A DNA stretch of 64,000 bases, from the NCBI GenBank assembly GCA_963826035.1, contig CAWGVZ010000020.1, positions 124,001 through 188,000 on the forward strand, read 5' to 3'. A model generated the notes under the pieces. It ran no database searches. It saw only the letters and a list, made by a program, of their open reading frames with translations, and was not told where the DNA came from. Each line of letters opens with the position of its first letter. Position 1 is the first letter of the stretch. This document shows positions 56,428 through 64,000 of this stretch, piece after piece. Origin of the DNA: Actinophytocola sp963826035 (GTDB taxonomy: Bacteria > Actinomycetota > Actinomycetes > Mycobacteriales > Pseudonocardiaceae). The position numbers and the translations under genes were made by a program.

Positions 56428-57752
56428 GCGGTCTCCAACGCTGGACGTTTCGGGTTGAACTGCCAACCGGGCACCAGGTACCGCATGGCCACGGTGTCAT
56501 CCCGCGCGCCGAGCGCCGCCCGCTGGTACAGCTCGTGCGCGGCGTCCACCCGGTCGAGATCCAGTTCGACGCCGAGGCCGGGCGCGGCCGGCACGGTCAG
56601 GTGTCCGTCGACCAGCGGGATCGGCGCCTTCGTCAGCCCTTCGCCGTCCTGCCAGATCCAGTGCGTGTCGATGGCCGTGATGTCACCGGGCGCGGCGGCC
56701 GCCACGTGGGTGAACATGGCGAGCGACACGTCGAAGTGGTTGTTCGAGTGAGAACCCCAGGTCAGGCCCCACGCGTCGCACAGCTGCGCCACGCGGACCG
56801 AGCCGCCCATGGTCCAGAAGTGTGGATCGGCCAGCGGAATGTCCACAGCGGACTGCCGTACCGCGTGGCCGAGCTGGCGCCAGTCGGTGGCCACCATGTT
56901 CGTGGCCGTCCGCAACCCGGTGGCACGGCGGAACTCGGCGAGGGTCTCGCGTCCTGAGTAGACACCCTCGGCGCCGCACGGGTCCTCGGCGTAGGCGAGC
57001 ACGTGCCGCAGGTCGCGGCCGTAGCGGATCGCGTCGGCCAGTAGCCAACCGCCGTTCGGGTCGAGCGTCAGGTCCGCGTCGGGGAACCGCTCCCCCAGCG
57101 CCACCATCACGTCGACCTCGGCGGGCCCGGGCAGCACGCCGCCCTTCAGCTTGAAGTCGGTGAACCCGTACCGATCCCGTGCCGCCGACGCCTGCGCCAC
57201 GATCCCCGCCGCGTCCAGCGCCTCGGCGTCCCGCACCCGCAGCCACGGGTCGTCCGAGGCGGATCCGTCGCGATAGGAGAGATCCGTCTTTCCCCGGTCC
57301 CCCACGAAGAACAGATACCCGAGCGCCCGCACCCGCGACCGGTGCCGCCCATCGCCGAGCAGCGCCGCCACCGGCAGGTCGAGCAGCTGGCCCAGCAGGT
57401 CGAGCAGCGCCGCCTCGATGGCCGTGCGGACGTGCACGGTGACGCGCAGGTCGAACGTCTGCGCCCCGCGCCCATCCGCGTCGCGGCCACCGAACCGCTC
57501 ACCCACCGCACGCAGCACGGCGTGGTGGTCGCCCACGCGCGCCCCGACCACCAGGTCGCGGGCCTCCTCGAGCGTGGTGGTGATCGCCGGCCCGCCCGGA
57601 ACCTCGCCGACGCCCGTCCGGCCGTCGGAGTCGGTGAGGATCACCAAGTTCCTCGTGAAGTACGGGCCGTGCGCGCCGCTCAGGTTGAGCAGCATGCTGT
57701 CCCGGCCGGCCACCGGGACCACCCGGTAACCGGCGATCACCGGTGGCGTCAC
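56424..57752 (-). CDS. gudD: Glucarate dehydratase
   Basis: A 442-residue enolase-superfamily dehydratase (mandelate racemase/GlucD type) that turns D-glucarate into 5-dehydro-4-deoxyglucarate. The K-x-K acid/base motif is in GFTDFKLKGGVLPGP, metal ligands in LTLDPNGGWLL and YAEDPCGAEGVYSG, and the catalytic His in GSHSNNHFDVSLAMF. The start MPPVIAGYRVVPVAGRDSM-like segment and NLSGAHGPYFTRNLV are typical of GlucD. GTG 57752 overlaps the aldehyde dehydrogenase stop. Confidence 0.92.
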   Translation of the reverse strand: MTPPVIAGYRVVPVAGRDSMLLNLSGAHGPYFTRNLVILTDSDGRTGVGEVPGGPAITTTLEEARDLVVGARVGDHHAVLRAVGERFGGRDADGRGAQTFDLRVTVHVRTAIEAALLDLLGQLLDLPVAALLGDGRHRSRVRALGYLFFVGDRGKTDLSYRDGSASDDPWLRVRDAEALDAAGIVAQASAARDRYGFTDFKLKGGVLPGPAEVDVMVALGERFPDADLTLDPNGGWLLADAIRYGRDLRHVLAYAEDPCGAEGVYSGRETLAEFRRATGLRTATNMVATDWRQLGHAVRQSAVDIPLADPHFWTMGGSVRVAQLCDAWGLTWGSHSNNHFDVSLAMFTHVAAAAPGDITAIDTHWIWQDGEGLTKAPIPLVDGHLTVPAAPGLGVELDLDRVDAAHELYQRAALGARDDTVAMRYLVPGWQFNPKRPALETA

Positions 57753-59332
57753 TCGGCGGCCCCGTCCCGCAGCCGGGGAACCCCGAGCGGGTTGTCGTCG
57801 CGCAGTTCCTCGGGCAGCAGCGCGGCCGGCACGTTCTGGTAGCTCACCGGCCGCAGGAACCGTTCGATGGCACGGGTTCCGACGGACGTGGTGGCCGGCG
57901 CGGACGTCGCGGGGAACGGGCCGCCGTGCACGACCGCGTGCCCGACCTCGACACCCGTCGGCCAGCCGCCGAACAGCACGCGGCCGGCCATCAGCTCCAG
58001 CTTCGGCAGCAGCTCGGCGGCCGCCGTGTGGTCGGCCTCGGTGGCGTGCACGGTGGCGGTCAGCTGCCCTTCCAGTGTGTCCACAATGGCGTGCAGTTGC
58101 GAGAGATCCCGCACCCGCACCACGAGCGAGGCGGCACCGAACATCTCCGCCTGCATCGACCGGTCGGCCAGAAACGTGTCGCCGTCGGTGGCGAACAGCC
58201 GGGCTCGTCCACATGCGACGATCGCGTCGTCGGTGCCGCCGCTCGCCACCTCGGTCGCGCCAGGGCGAGCGGCGAGTGCGGCGGCTTCTTCGTCGTAGGC
58301 CTGCTGGATGCCGGTGTTCAGCATGGCCGCAGCCGGTGCGCCACCGACTCCGCCGGCCGCCGCGGCGATGAACTCCTCGGCGTCGCCGACCGCGAAGATC
58401 AGCCCGGGGTTCGTGCAGAGCTGGCCGGCGGAGGTGGTGAGCGAGGTGACGAACGCGGACGCGATGCCGGCCGGGTCGGCGGCGAGCGCGCCGGGCAGCA
58501 GGATCACCGGGTTCACGCTGGACATCTCGGCGTACACGGGGATCGGCACCGGCCGCTCGGCCGCCGCCGCCACGAGCGCCAGCCCGCCGTTGCGGGATCC
58601 GGTGAAGCCGACGGCGGCGATCACCGGGTGCTTCACGAGCGCCGTGCCGAGCTTCGATCCCGCGCCGAACAGCAGGGAGAACGTGCCCTCCGGCAGGCCG
58701 TGCTCAGCGACCGCCGCCTGGATAGCGCGACCGACAAGCTCGGCCGTGCCGGGGTGAGCGCTGTGCGCTTTCACGATCACCGGCGCGCCCGCCGCGAACG
58801 CGGACGCCGTGTCACCGCCGGCCACGGAGAACGCCAGCGGGAAGTTGCTGGCCGCGAACACCACCACCGGCCCGAGCGGCACCTTGCGCTGGCGCAGGTC
58901 CGGCTTCGGCAGCGGGGCACGGTCCGGGTCGGCCGTGTCCAGCCGGGCGCCGAGGAACCGGCCGTCACGGACGACCGAGGCGAACAGCCGCAGCTGGTTG
59001 GTGGTGCGGGCCCGCTCGCCCGCCACCCTGGCCGCGACGATGCCGGTCTCGGCCACCACGCGGTCGATCAGGGTGTCGCCGAGCGCGTCGATGTTGTCGG
59101 CCACGGACTCCAGGAACCGGGCCCGCGTCTCGAGCGGCAGCGCCCGGTAGATGGGGAACGCCTCGGCGGCCAGCGCCGCGGCGCGGTCCACATCGGACTC
59201 GTCGCCGAGGCCGTACACCGGGTCGAGCGCCGCGCCGGTCGCGGGATTGACGCCACGGACCTCGCCGGCGATCCCCCGAACCTCGGTGGCGCCGATCAGC
59301 ATCGAACCGGTCAGGGACAGTGTTGCGGTCAC
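57749..59332 (-). CDS. 2,5-dioxovalerate (alpha-ketoglutaric semialdehyde) dehydrogenase
   Basis: A 527-residue aldehyde dehydrogenase of the NADP-preferring KGSADH branch, longer than standard ALDHs. FAASNFPLAFSVAGGDTASA, the Glu-equivalent in VYAEMSSVNPVILLPGAL and the catalytic Cys in SAGQLCTNPGLIFAV are seen. It oxidises 2,5-dioxopentanoate to 2-oxoglutarate, the last step of glucarate breakdown. GTG 59332 overlaps the KDG dehydratase stop and the stop overlaps gudD. Confidence 0.9.
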   Translation of the reverse strand: MTATLSLTGSMLIGATEVRGIAGEVRGVNPATGAALDPVYGLGDESDVDRAAALAAEAFPIYRALPLETRARFLESVADNIDALGDTLIDRVVAETGIVAARVAGERARTTNQLRLFASVVRDGRFLGARLDTADPDRAPLPKPDLRQRKVPLGPVVVFAASNFPLAFSVAGGDTASAFAAGAPVIVKAHSAHPGTAELVGRAIQAAVAEHGLPEGTFSLLFGAGSKLGTALVKHPVIAAVGFTGSRNGGLALVAAAAERPVPIPVYAEMSSVNPVILLPGALAADPAGIASAFVTSLTTSAGQLCTNPGLIFAVGDAEEFIAAAAGGVGGAPAAAMLNTGIQQAYDEEAAALAARPGATEVASGGTDDAIVACGRARLFATDGDTFLADRSMQAEMFGAASLVVRVRDLSQLHAIVDTLEGQLTATVHATEADHTAAAELLPKLELMAGRVLFGGWPTGVEVGHAVVHGGPFPATSAPATTSVGTRAIERFLRPVSYQNVPAALLPEELRDDNPLGVPRLRDGAAE

Positions 59333-60240
59333 GTGAGGTTCACCTTTTCCACGAGTGCCTTCAGCTCACCGAACTCGCTGTCGGTCAGGTCGGCGAGCGG
59401 TGGTCGGACGGGGCCCGGGTCGTAGCCGACGGCTCGGAGCCCAGCCTTGACGATAGCCACGGCGTAGCCCGCGCGCCGGTCGCGGATCTCGATGTAGGGC
59501 AGCACGAACTCGTCGAGCTTGCGGTACACGGTCGCCGTGTCCCGGGCGCGGACGGCGTCGTAGAAGTCGAGCGCCCACTGAGGCGCGAAGTTGAAGATGG
59601 CCGACGAGTAGGTGGTGACACCCATCTCCAGGTACGGCGCCGCGTAGGTCTCGGCCGTCGGCAGCCCGCCGACCGACAGGAGCCGCTCGCCCAGCCGGAC
59701 GTTGATGCGGGTCATGAGGTCGATGTCGCCGATGCCGTCCTTGAATCCCATGAGATTCGGGCACTCGTCGACCAGCCGCGCCACCGTGTCGAACGCGAAG
59801 CGGGCGTTCGCCCGGTGGTAGACGATCACGCCGAGGTCGGTCGCCGCGCACACCGCGCGAACGTGCTGGTAGAGCCCGTCCTGCGGCACCTCCGTGAGGT
59901 ACGGCGGGAGCAGCAGGAGCCCGGCGGCGTCGGCCGCCTGCGCGTCCTCGGCCATCGCCACGGCCTGCGCGGTGCCGTAGCCGGCCGGCGCGAGCACCGG
60001 CTTGTCCGACGCGGCGACCGCCGCGCGGACCACGCGAGCCACCTCGTCGTGTGTCAGCGCGAAGAACTCGCCCGTGCCGCCCGCGGCGAACAGCCCGGCC
60101 GCCGGGTACGACGACTGCCGCGCCACGTGCTCCCGGTACCGCTCCTCGTCGAACGCCAGGTCGGGCGTCGTGTGGGTCACGGGGAACGACAGGAGGCCCG
60201 CGCCGAGTTTCTCGCGCAGGGAATCCGGTGGCAGGGTCAT
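59329..60240 (-). CDS. kdgD: 5-dehydro-4-deoxyglucarate dehydratase
   Basis: A 303-residue DHDPS/NAL-family aldolase-fold enzyme that dehydrates and decarboxylates 5-dehydro-4-deoxyglucarate to 2,5-dioxovalerate. The Schiff-base Lys is in LMGFKDGIGDIDLM, the catalytic Tyr in LGVIVYHRANARF, and GGTGEFFALTHDEVARVV is the substrate loop. ATG 60240 with GGAG upstream is better than in-frame starts further out, which would reach into the promoter. First gene of the glucarate operon; divergent LysR gene beside it. Confidence 0.9.
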   Translation of the reverse strand: MTLPPDSLREKLGAGLLSFPVTHTTPDLAFDEERYREHVARQSSYPAAGLFAAGGTGEFFALTHDEVARVVRAAVAASDKPVLAPAGYGTAQAVAMAEDAQAADAAGLLLLPPYLTEVPQDGLYQHVRAVCAATDLGVIVYHRANARFAFDTVARLVDECPNLMGFKDGIGDIDLMTRINVRLGERLLSVGGLPTAETYAAPYLEMGVTTYSSAIFNFAPQWALDFYDAVRARDTATVYRKLDEFVLPYIEIRDRRAGYAVAIVKAGLRAVGYDPGPVRPPLADLTDSEFGELKALVEKVNLT

Positions 60241-60279
60241 CAGACAGGCTCCAGAGTTGTTGGAGGAACTACTGAGAGC

Positions 60280-60298
60280 GTATGGCCAGGAGCGATAC
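60280..60298. promoter_or_regulatory. LysR box GTAT-N11-ATAC
   Basis: The classical T-N11-A dyad (GTAT at 60280-60283, ATAC at 60295-60298) lies midway between the divergent kdgD and LysR genes. A second ATAC lies 15 bp before the LysR start. It is the probable activation and autoregulation site. Confidence 0.7.
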
Positions 60299-60339
60299 CT
60301 GTCTAAGGCCAAGAAGGCATGAGCTGATACTTTTCAGGC

Positions 60340-61221
60340 ATGGCTTTCACGCTCGAACAACTCCGCGGGTTCGTCGCGGTGGCCGAAGAAAGCCACTTCG
60401 GCCGGGCGGCCGCGCGCCTGCGCATCACCCAGCCGCCGCTGTCCCGGCAGGTGCAGAAGCTGGAACGCGCGCTCGAGGTGGAACTGCTGGTCCGGACGCC
60501 GCGAGCGATCCTGTTGACCCCGGCGGGCGAGGCCTTCCTGCCCGAGGCGCGGCGGCTGTTGAGCCTGGCCGACGCGGCACCGATGGCCGCTCGCAACGCG
60601 GCCCGCGGCACGGCCGGCGCACTGCGCATCGGGTTCACGGCGATCTCCGCGTTGACCGTGCTCGGGACGTGGATCCGCACCATCGGCAAGCACCTGCCGG
60701 AGGTCGAGCTGACCCTGTCCGAGATGGTCACGAGGGACCAGGTGGACGCGCTCCTGGCCGGCGACATCCACGTGGGTCTCGCGCGCGGCGTACCGGCATC
60801 CGAGGTGCTCAGCGCACGTCTGGTGCACGCCGAGAGCCTGATCCTCGCCTGCCCGCGCGGCCACCCGATCACCGAGCTCGGCCGGCCCCCGGCGCTCGCG
60901 GACATCGGCCGCTACGACGTCGTCTCCTACGCCCCGGTCTCCGCCCGCTACCTGCAGGAACTGGTGATCAGCGTCTTCCACGGCGCGGGCGTCGAGCCCC
61001 GCTACGTCCAGCACGTCGGCCACGTCCACAGCCTGCTCGCGCTGGTGGACGCGGGCCTCGGCGTCGGCCTCGTCCCCCGCGCGGCGGCGCGGCTGCGGCT
61101 GCCCAACCTGGCGTTCACGGAGATCGACGGACTGCGCCCGGACATCGTCGAAACGCACTGCGTGTGGCGGACCCAGCACACGAACCCCGCACTCGACGCG
61201 TTGCTGCGACTCACCGAGTAA
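60340..61221 (+). CDS. LysR-family regulator of the glucarate operon
   Basis: A 293-residue LysR-type regulator. The winged helix-turn-helix is FTLEQLRGFVAVAEESHFGR with AAARLRITQPPLSRQVQKLE; the periplasmic-binding-like effector domain follows (LRIGFTAISALTVLGTWIRT, VALVDAGLGVGLVPRAAA). Divergent from kdgD with a T-N11-A site between, so it likely activates the operon with glucarate or an intermediate as coinducer. A 18-bp hairpin ends the gene. Confidence 0.88.
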   Translation: MAFTLEQLRGFVAVAEESHFGRAAARLRITQPPLSRQVQKLERALEVELLVRTPRAILLTPAGEAFLPEARRLLSLADAAPMAARNAARGTAGALRIGFTAISALTVLGTWIRTIGKHLPEVELTLSEMVTRDQVDALLAGDIHVGLARGVPASEVLSARLVHAESLILACPRGHPITELGRPPALADIGRYDVVSYAPVSARYLQELVISVFHGAGVEPRYVQHVGHVHSLLALVDAGLGVGLVPRAAARLRLPNLAFTEIDGLRPDIVETHCVWRTQHTNPALDALLRLTE

Positions 61222-61275
61222 GAGGCCGCGCAATTAGGGCGGTGGATGCCCGTCAGTCCTAGTTGCGCGGCCTCT
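61221..61275 (+). terminator. 18-bp hairpin after LysR gene
   Basis: AGAGGCCGCGCAATTAGG (61221-61238) and CCTAGTTGCGCGGCCTCT (61258-61275) pair at 17 of 18 positions. It starts at the last base of the stop codon. The remaining ~130 bp to the next gene (61276-61409) carry its promoter and the GGAGAG site. Confidence 0.8.
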
Positions 61276-61409
61276 AGACCACTTGACGCCGGTTCGGGCC
61301 GCGCTTACGGTCACCGTCTACAGATGCAGACCGGATACGCATTCATAGACGACGCCTGTTGGCGCGCCGCGGTCCGGAAGCGACCCGAACCCTGACGCTC
61401 GGAGAGACG

Positions 61410-63002
61410 ATGCCGTCTTCCGCATTCCCACCACCGCGCGTCCGACCGCGAATCGGACGACGGGCCACCCGGGTGGCCCTGACAGCGGCGTTGCTCGCCG
61501 TGGCGAGCGCGTGCACGGTCGCGAACAGCGAGGGCGGCGACGCCGGCGCCGGCGGCAACACACTGCGCATCGTGCTGGCGCAGGAGCCGTCGACGCTCGA
61601 ACCGTGCGAGTCCTCGTTGACCGGCACGGGCATGCTCGTCCGGTCCAACCTCACGGAACCGCTCATCGAGCGTGACCCGGCGACCGGGGACCTACAACCG
61701 CTGCTCGCCACCGCGTGGCGCCAGACCTCCCCCACCACCTGGACGTTCGACACCCGCGCGGGCGTCCGGTTCCAGGATGGACAGCCGTTCACGGCCGAGG
61801 ACGCGGCGTTCTCCATCGACCGCGCGGTGAACTCCGACCTCATGTGCAATGTGGACGGTTACGTGTTCGACGAGGCGCCGCTCGGGCTGGCCGTCTCCAG
61901 CCCGACGAGCCTCACGGTCACCACCGAGCGGCCGGACCCGATCCTCCCGCTGCGGCTGAGTTTCGTGGAGATCGTGCCGCGCTCCACCAGTACGGAGGCC
62001 AAGGTCCGGGAGCCGATCGGCACCGGTCCCTACGCGGTCGACAACTGGCAGACGGGCGTGTCGATCACGTTCGTCCGCAACGACGACTATTGGGGAGACG
62101 AGCCCGCGTACCCGCGCGTGCGCTATGTCTGGCGGTCCGAGTCGAGCGTCCGCGCGGCGATGATCGCCAAGGGTGAGGCGGACATGGCGGTCGGGCTCGA
62201 CCCGGTCGACGCCACCGAGGACAACTCGGTCGCCTACCCGAACAACGAGACGACCGCGTTGCGCCTGGACGGGACACAGGCGCCGCTCGACGACATCCGG
62301 GTGCGCAAGGCCATCGGACTGGCCGTCGACCGGCGGGCCATTGTGGACACGCTGTTCGACGGGCTGGCCGATCCGGCCGCGCAACTCATCCCGGACGGGG
62401 TGGTCGGCTTCAACCCGGACCTCACCGCCCAGCCACCCGACCCGGACGCCGCACGCGAACTGGTCCGGGAGGCGGCCGAGGACGGCACACCGGTCGACCG
62501 GCAGATCACGCTGGTGGCCCGCAACGGCCAGTTCCCGCGGGTGGCCGAGACGGCCGAGGCGCTCCAGTACCAACTCGCGCAGGTGGGGCTGAACGTACGG
62601 ATCCTCATGACCGACACGGCCGCGCACCTGGTGTACCAACTGCGGCCGTTCCCGACCGACGTCGGCCCGATCGCACTGCTGATCATGCACGGCAACCAGG
62701 CGGGCGACGCGGCGTTCACCACCAGTCAGTACCTGCTCTCCGACGGTCCACAGTCGACGTTCGGCACGAACGAGTTGGACGTGCGAATCGCGGCCGCGGA
62801 CGAACTGTCCGGGACCGCCCGCCAGGACGCGTTCGCCGGGATCTTCGCCGACCAGAACGAGACGGTCGCCCAGTACGCCTACTTGGCGCACATGCGTGGG
62901 CTGCTCGGTGTCACCCCGTCCGTCCACTACGAACCCAACCCCGCAAGCGGGGACGAACTGCGCCTGGCGGAGATCCGCCCGGCCGACGGTGAGGTGCGCT
63001 GA
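61410..63002 (+). CDS. ABC transporter solute-binding lipoprotein (family 5, DppA/OppA type)
   Basis: A 530-residue extracellular solute-binding protein. The N-terminus has basic residues, a hydrophobic stretch ALTAALLAVASAC with a lipobox-like Cys, then a Gly-rich linker. LRIVLAQEPSTLEPCESSLT, LATAWRQTSPTTWTFDTRAG and VRKAIGLAVDRRAIVDTLFD are family-5 signatures for peptides, nickel, or sugars. ATG 61410 with GGAGAG upstream is preferred over 61359, which lies before a better site. First gene of an ABC operon that leaves the window. Ligand unknown. Confidence 0.88.
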   Translation: MPSSAFPPPRVRPRIGRRATRVALTAALLAVASACTVANSEGGDAGAGGNTLRIVLAQEPSTLEPCESSLTGTGMLVRSNLTEPLIERDPATGDLQPLLATAWRQTSPTTWTFDTRAGVRFQDGQPFTAEDAAFSIDRAVNSDLMCNVDGYVFDEAPLGLAVSSPTSLTVTTERPDPILPLRLSFVEIVPRSTSTEAKVREPIGTGPYAVDNWQTGVSITFVRNDDYWGDEPAYPRVRYVWRSESSVRAAMIAKGEADMAVGLDPVDATEDNSVAYPNNETTALRLDGTQAPLDDIRVRKAIGLAVDRRAIVDTLFDGLADPAAQLIPDGVVGFNPDLTAQPPDPDAARELVREAAEDGTPVDRQITLVARNGQFPRVAETAEALQYQLAQVGLNVRILMTDTAAHLVYQLRPFPTDVGPIALLIMHGNQAGDAAFTTSQYLLSDGPQSTFGTNELDVRIAAADELSGTARQDAFAGIFADQNETVAQYAYLAHMRGLLGVTPSVHYEPNPASGDELRLAEIRPADGEVR

Positions 63003-63931
63003 TGCTGACGTTCCTGCGCAAGCGCATCATCTCCAGCGCCATTCCGCTGGTGTTCGTGGTGCTCGGTGTGTTCGTCCTGGCTCGGCTGACCGGCAATCCG
63101 GTCAACCTGTACCTGCCGCTGTCCGCCACGCCCGAGCAGCGAGCGGCGTTCTCCGCCGAGCACGGTTTCGACCAGCCGATCCTGACCCAGCTGTGGGACT
63201 ACCTCGGTCAGGTGGTGCGGCTGGACTTCGGTGAGTCGCTGCGGACCGGGCAGCCGGCCGGGCAGATGGTGCTCGACGCGTTCCCCGCCACGTTGCAGCT
63301 GGCCGCCGTGACCATGCTCATCGCGATCGCCGGGGCCGTCCTGATCGGCAGCTGGGCCGCGTACCGGCCGAACTCGCTGGCCGACCGGACGTCGAGCTTC
63401 CTGTCGATGACGGCGGCCAGCATCCCGGATTTCTGGTTCGCCATCATGGGTGTGCTGGTCTTCGGGGTGAGCCTCGAGCTGCTGCCGACGTCCGGTGTGG
63501 ACGGTGGGTTCGAGGTGTGGATCCTGCCGATCGCCACTTTGTTGATCCGCCCGTTCGGCGTGCTGGTCCAGGTGGTTCGCGGCGCGATGGTCGGCGCGTT
63601 GTCCGCGCCGTACGTGAAGGTCGCGCGCAGCAAGGGGGCAAGCGAGAAACGGGTAGTGTTCGGGCACGCGCTGCGCAACGCCACCATGCCCGCGCTGACC
63701 GTGGCCGGTGACCTGACCATCGGTCTGGTGAACGGTGCCGTGGTGGTCGAGACGATCTTCGGGTGGCCGGGCATCGGCAAGCTGATGATCGACTCGATCC
63801 TGCAGCGGGACTTCGCTGTCCTGCAGGCGGCCGTGCTGCTGACGGCCGTCACCATCTTCGTTCTGAACATCGTCATCGACGTCTGCTACGCGCTGATCGA
63901 CGCGCGCGTGCGGCAGCCGGTGCCCGCATGA
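63002..63931 (+). CDS. ABC transporter permease (DppB/OppB type)
   Basis: A 309-residue inner-membrane permease with six helices. FVVLGVFVLARLTGNPVNLY opens the first, and the cytoplasmic coupling (EAA-like) loop is VKVARSKGASEKRVVFGHAL followed by RNATMPALTVAG. ATG 63002 shares a base with the binding-protein stop (TGATG). Confidence 0.92.
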   Translation: MLTFLRKRIISSAIPLVFVVLGVFVLARLTGNPVNLYLPLSATPEQRAAFSAEHGFDQPILTQLWDYLGQVVRLDFGESLRTGQPAGQMVLDAFPATLQLAAVTMLIAIAGAVLIGSWAAYRPNSLADRTSSFLSMTAASIPDFWFAIMGVLVFGVSLELLPTSGVDGGFEVWILPIATLLIRPFGVLVQVVRGAMVGALSAPYVKVARSKGASEKRVVFGHALRNATMPALTVAGDLTIGLVNGAVVVETIFGWPGIGKLMIDSILQRDFAVLQAAVLLTAVTIFVLNIVIDVCYALIDARVRQPVPA

Positions 63932-63945
63932 GTGAGGGAGGCTCC

Positions 63946-64000
63946 ATGACCGCCACCGTCGACCGTCCTACCGGGACCGCGACCGCCGCTCGCCGGCGGC
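63946..64000 (+). CDS. Second ABC permease (DppC type), N-terminus only
   Basis: Only 18 residues are visible (MTATVDRPTGTATAARRR), basic like the N-tail of DppC-type permeases. GGGAGG lies 4 bases before ATG 63946; an in-frame ATG at 63928 overlaps the previous stop and is an alternative. Context makes the DppC role likely; the sequence itself is too short to prove it. Confidence 0.55.
   Translation, partial: MTATVDRPTGTATAARRR

Overview
The window is very GC-rich DNA with dense genes, frequent 4-bp start/stop overlaps (GTGA, ATGA, TGATG, TAGTG), many GTG starts and almost no long intergenic space. It carries F420-type luciferase-like, DGPF/ECF42, KstR-like and IdeR-like features. Together these point to an actinomycete chromosome, most likely Pseudonocardiales or a relative; this is inferred from style and gene content, not from a marker gene. 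I found no rRNA, tRNA or CRISPR array.

Layout. 1-1.4 kb: a two-gene minus-strand unit (P-loop ATPase cut by the window edge, plus a helical protein with an HFRKR-type motif) behind a 17-bp inverted repeat. 1.6-10.2 kb: an exported-enzyme block (PhoD phosphatase, M28 aminopeptidase with P-domain, M6-like metalloprotease, lipase) with a VanZ/RDD membrane protein. 10.2-14.4 kb: dhaKLM dihydroxyacetone kinase genes behind an FAD oxidoreductase and an extended SDR. 14.5-20.4 kb: SDR, LLM flavin enzyme, secreted GH15 glucoamylase, PGPGW membrane protein, and nitronate monooxygenase with a decayed tandem copy of its own 3' end. 20.5-30.5 kb: two paralogous YCII/DGPF-ECF42 sigma modules flanking a choline-to-betaine operon (TetR, betaine aldehyde dehydrogenase, choline dehydrogenase, BCCT transporter) with an elaborate operator.

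30.8-35.1 kb is the mobile or accessory part: a divergent pair of a Cys-rich coiled-coil protein and a tyrosine recombinase around an AT-rich palindrome-filled gap, then a TnpB-only IS200/IS605-type element with both end hairpins and a probable omega-RNA region. 35.1-48.4 kb is a steroid C/D-ring (HIP) degradation cluster: three acyl-CoA dehydrogenases and an enoyl-CoA hydratase, then a FadE30/IpdF/FadA6-like operon, then an IpdC-IpdB-IpdA-EchA20-SDR-SDR operon. Its two divergent promoters carry KstR-like TAGAACNNGTTCTA boxes. FadD3 and a TetR regulator are not in the window.

48.4-55.4 kb: a hypothetical protein, a repeat-rich 400-bp gap, an XRE-ImmA/IrrE protein overlapping an AraC regulator, and two divergent siderophore-interacting proteins around an iron box (one has a C-terminal frameshift). 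These are followed by a GNAT, a 43-aa small ORF behind a Shine-Dalgarno-sequestering hairpin, and an alcohol dehydrogenase. 55.5-61.2 kb: a D-glucarate operon (kdgD, semialdehyde dehydrogenase, gudD, 2-hydroxyacid dehydrogenase) with a divergent LysR regulator. 61.4-64 kb: the start of a peptide-type ABC transporter operon that runs off the edge.

Three themes cut across the genes. First, a family of tripartite hairpin repeats sits at four convergent gene junctions and supplies stop codons to two neighbours. Second, a GGTCATCATG repeat family occurs at two sites. Third, three apparent single-base frameshifts (VanZ/RDD start, a small gene in the steroid cluster, a siderophore-interacting protein) could be real decay or sequencing indels.
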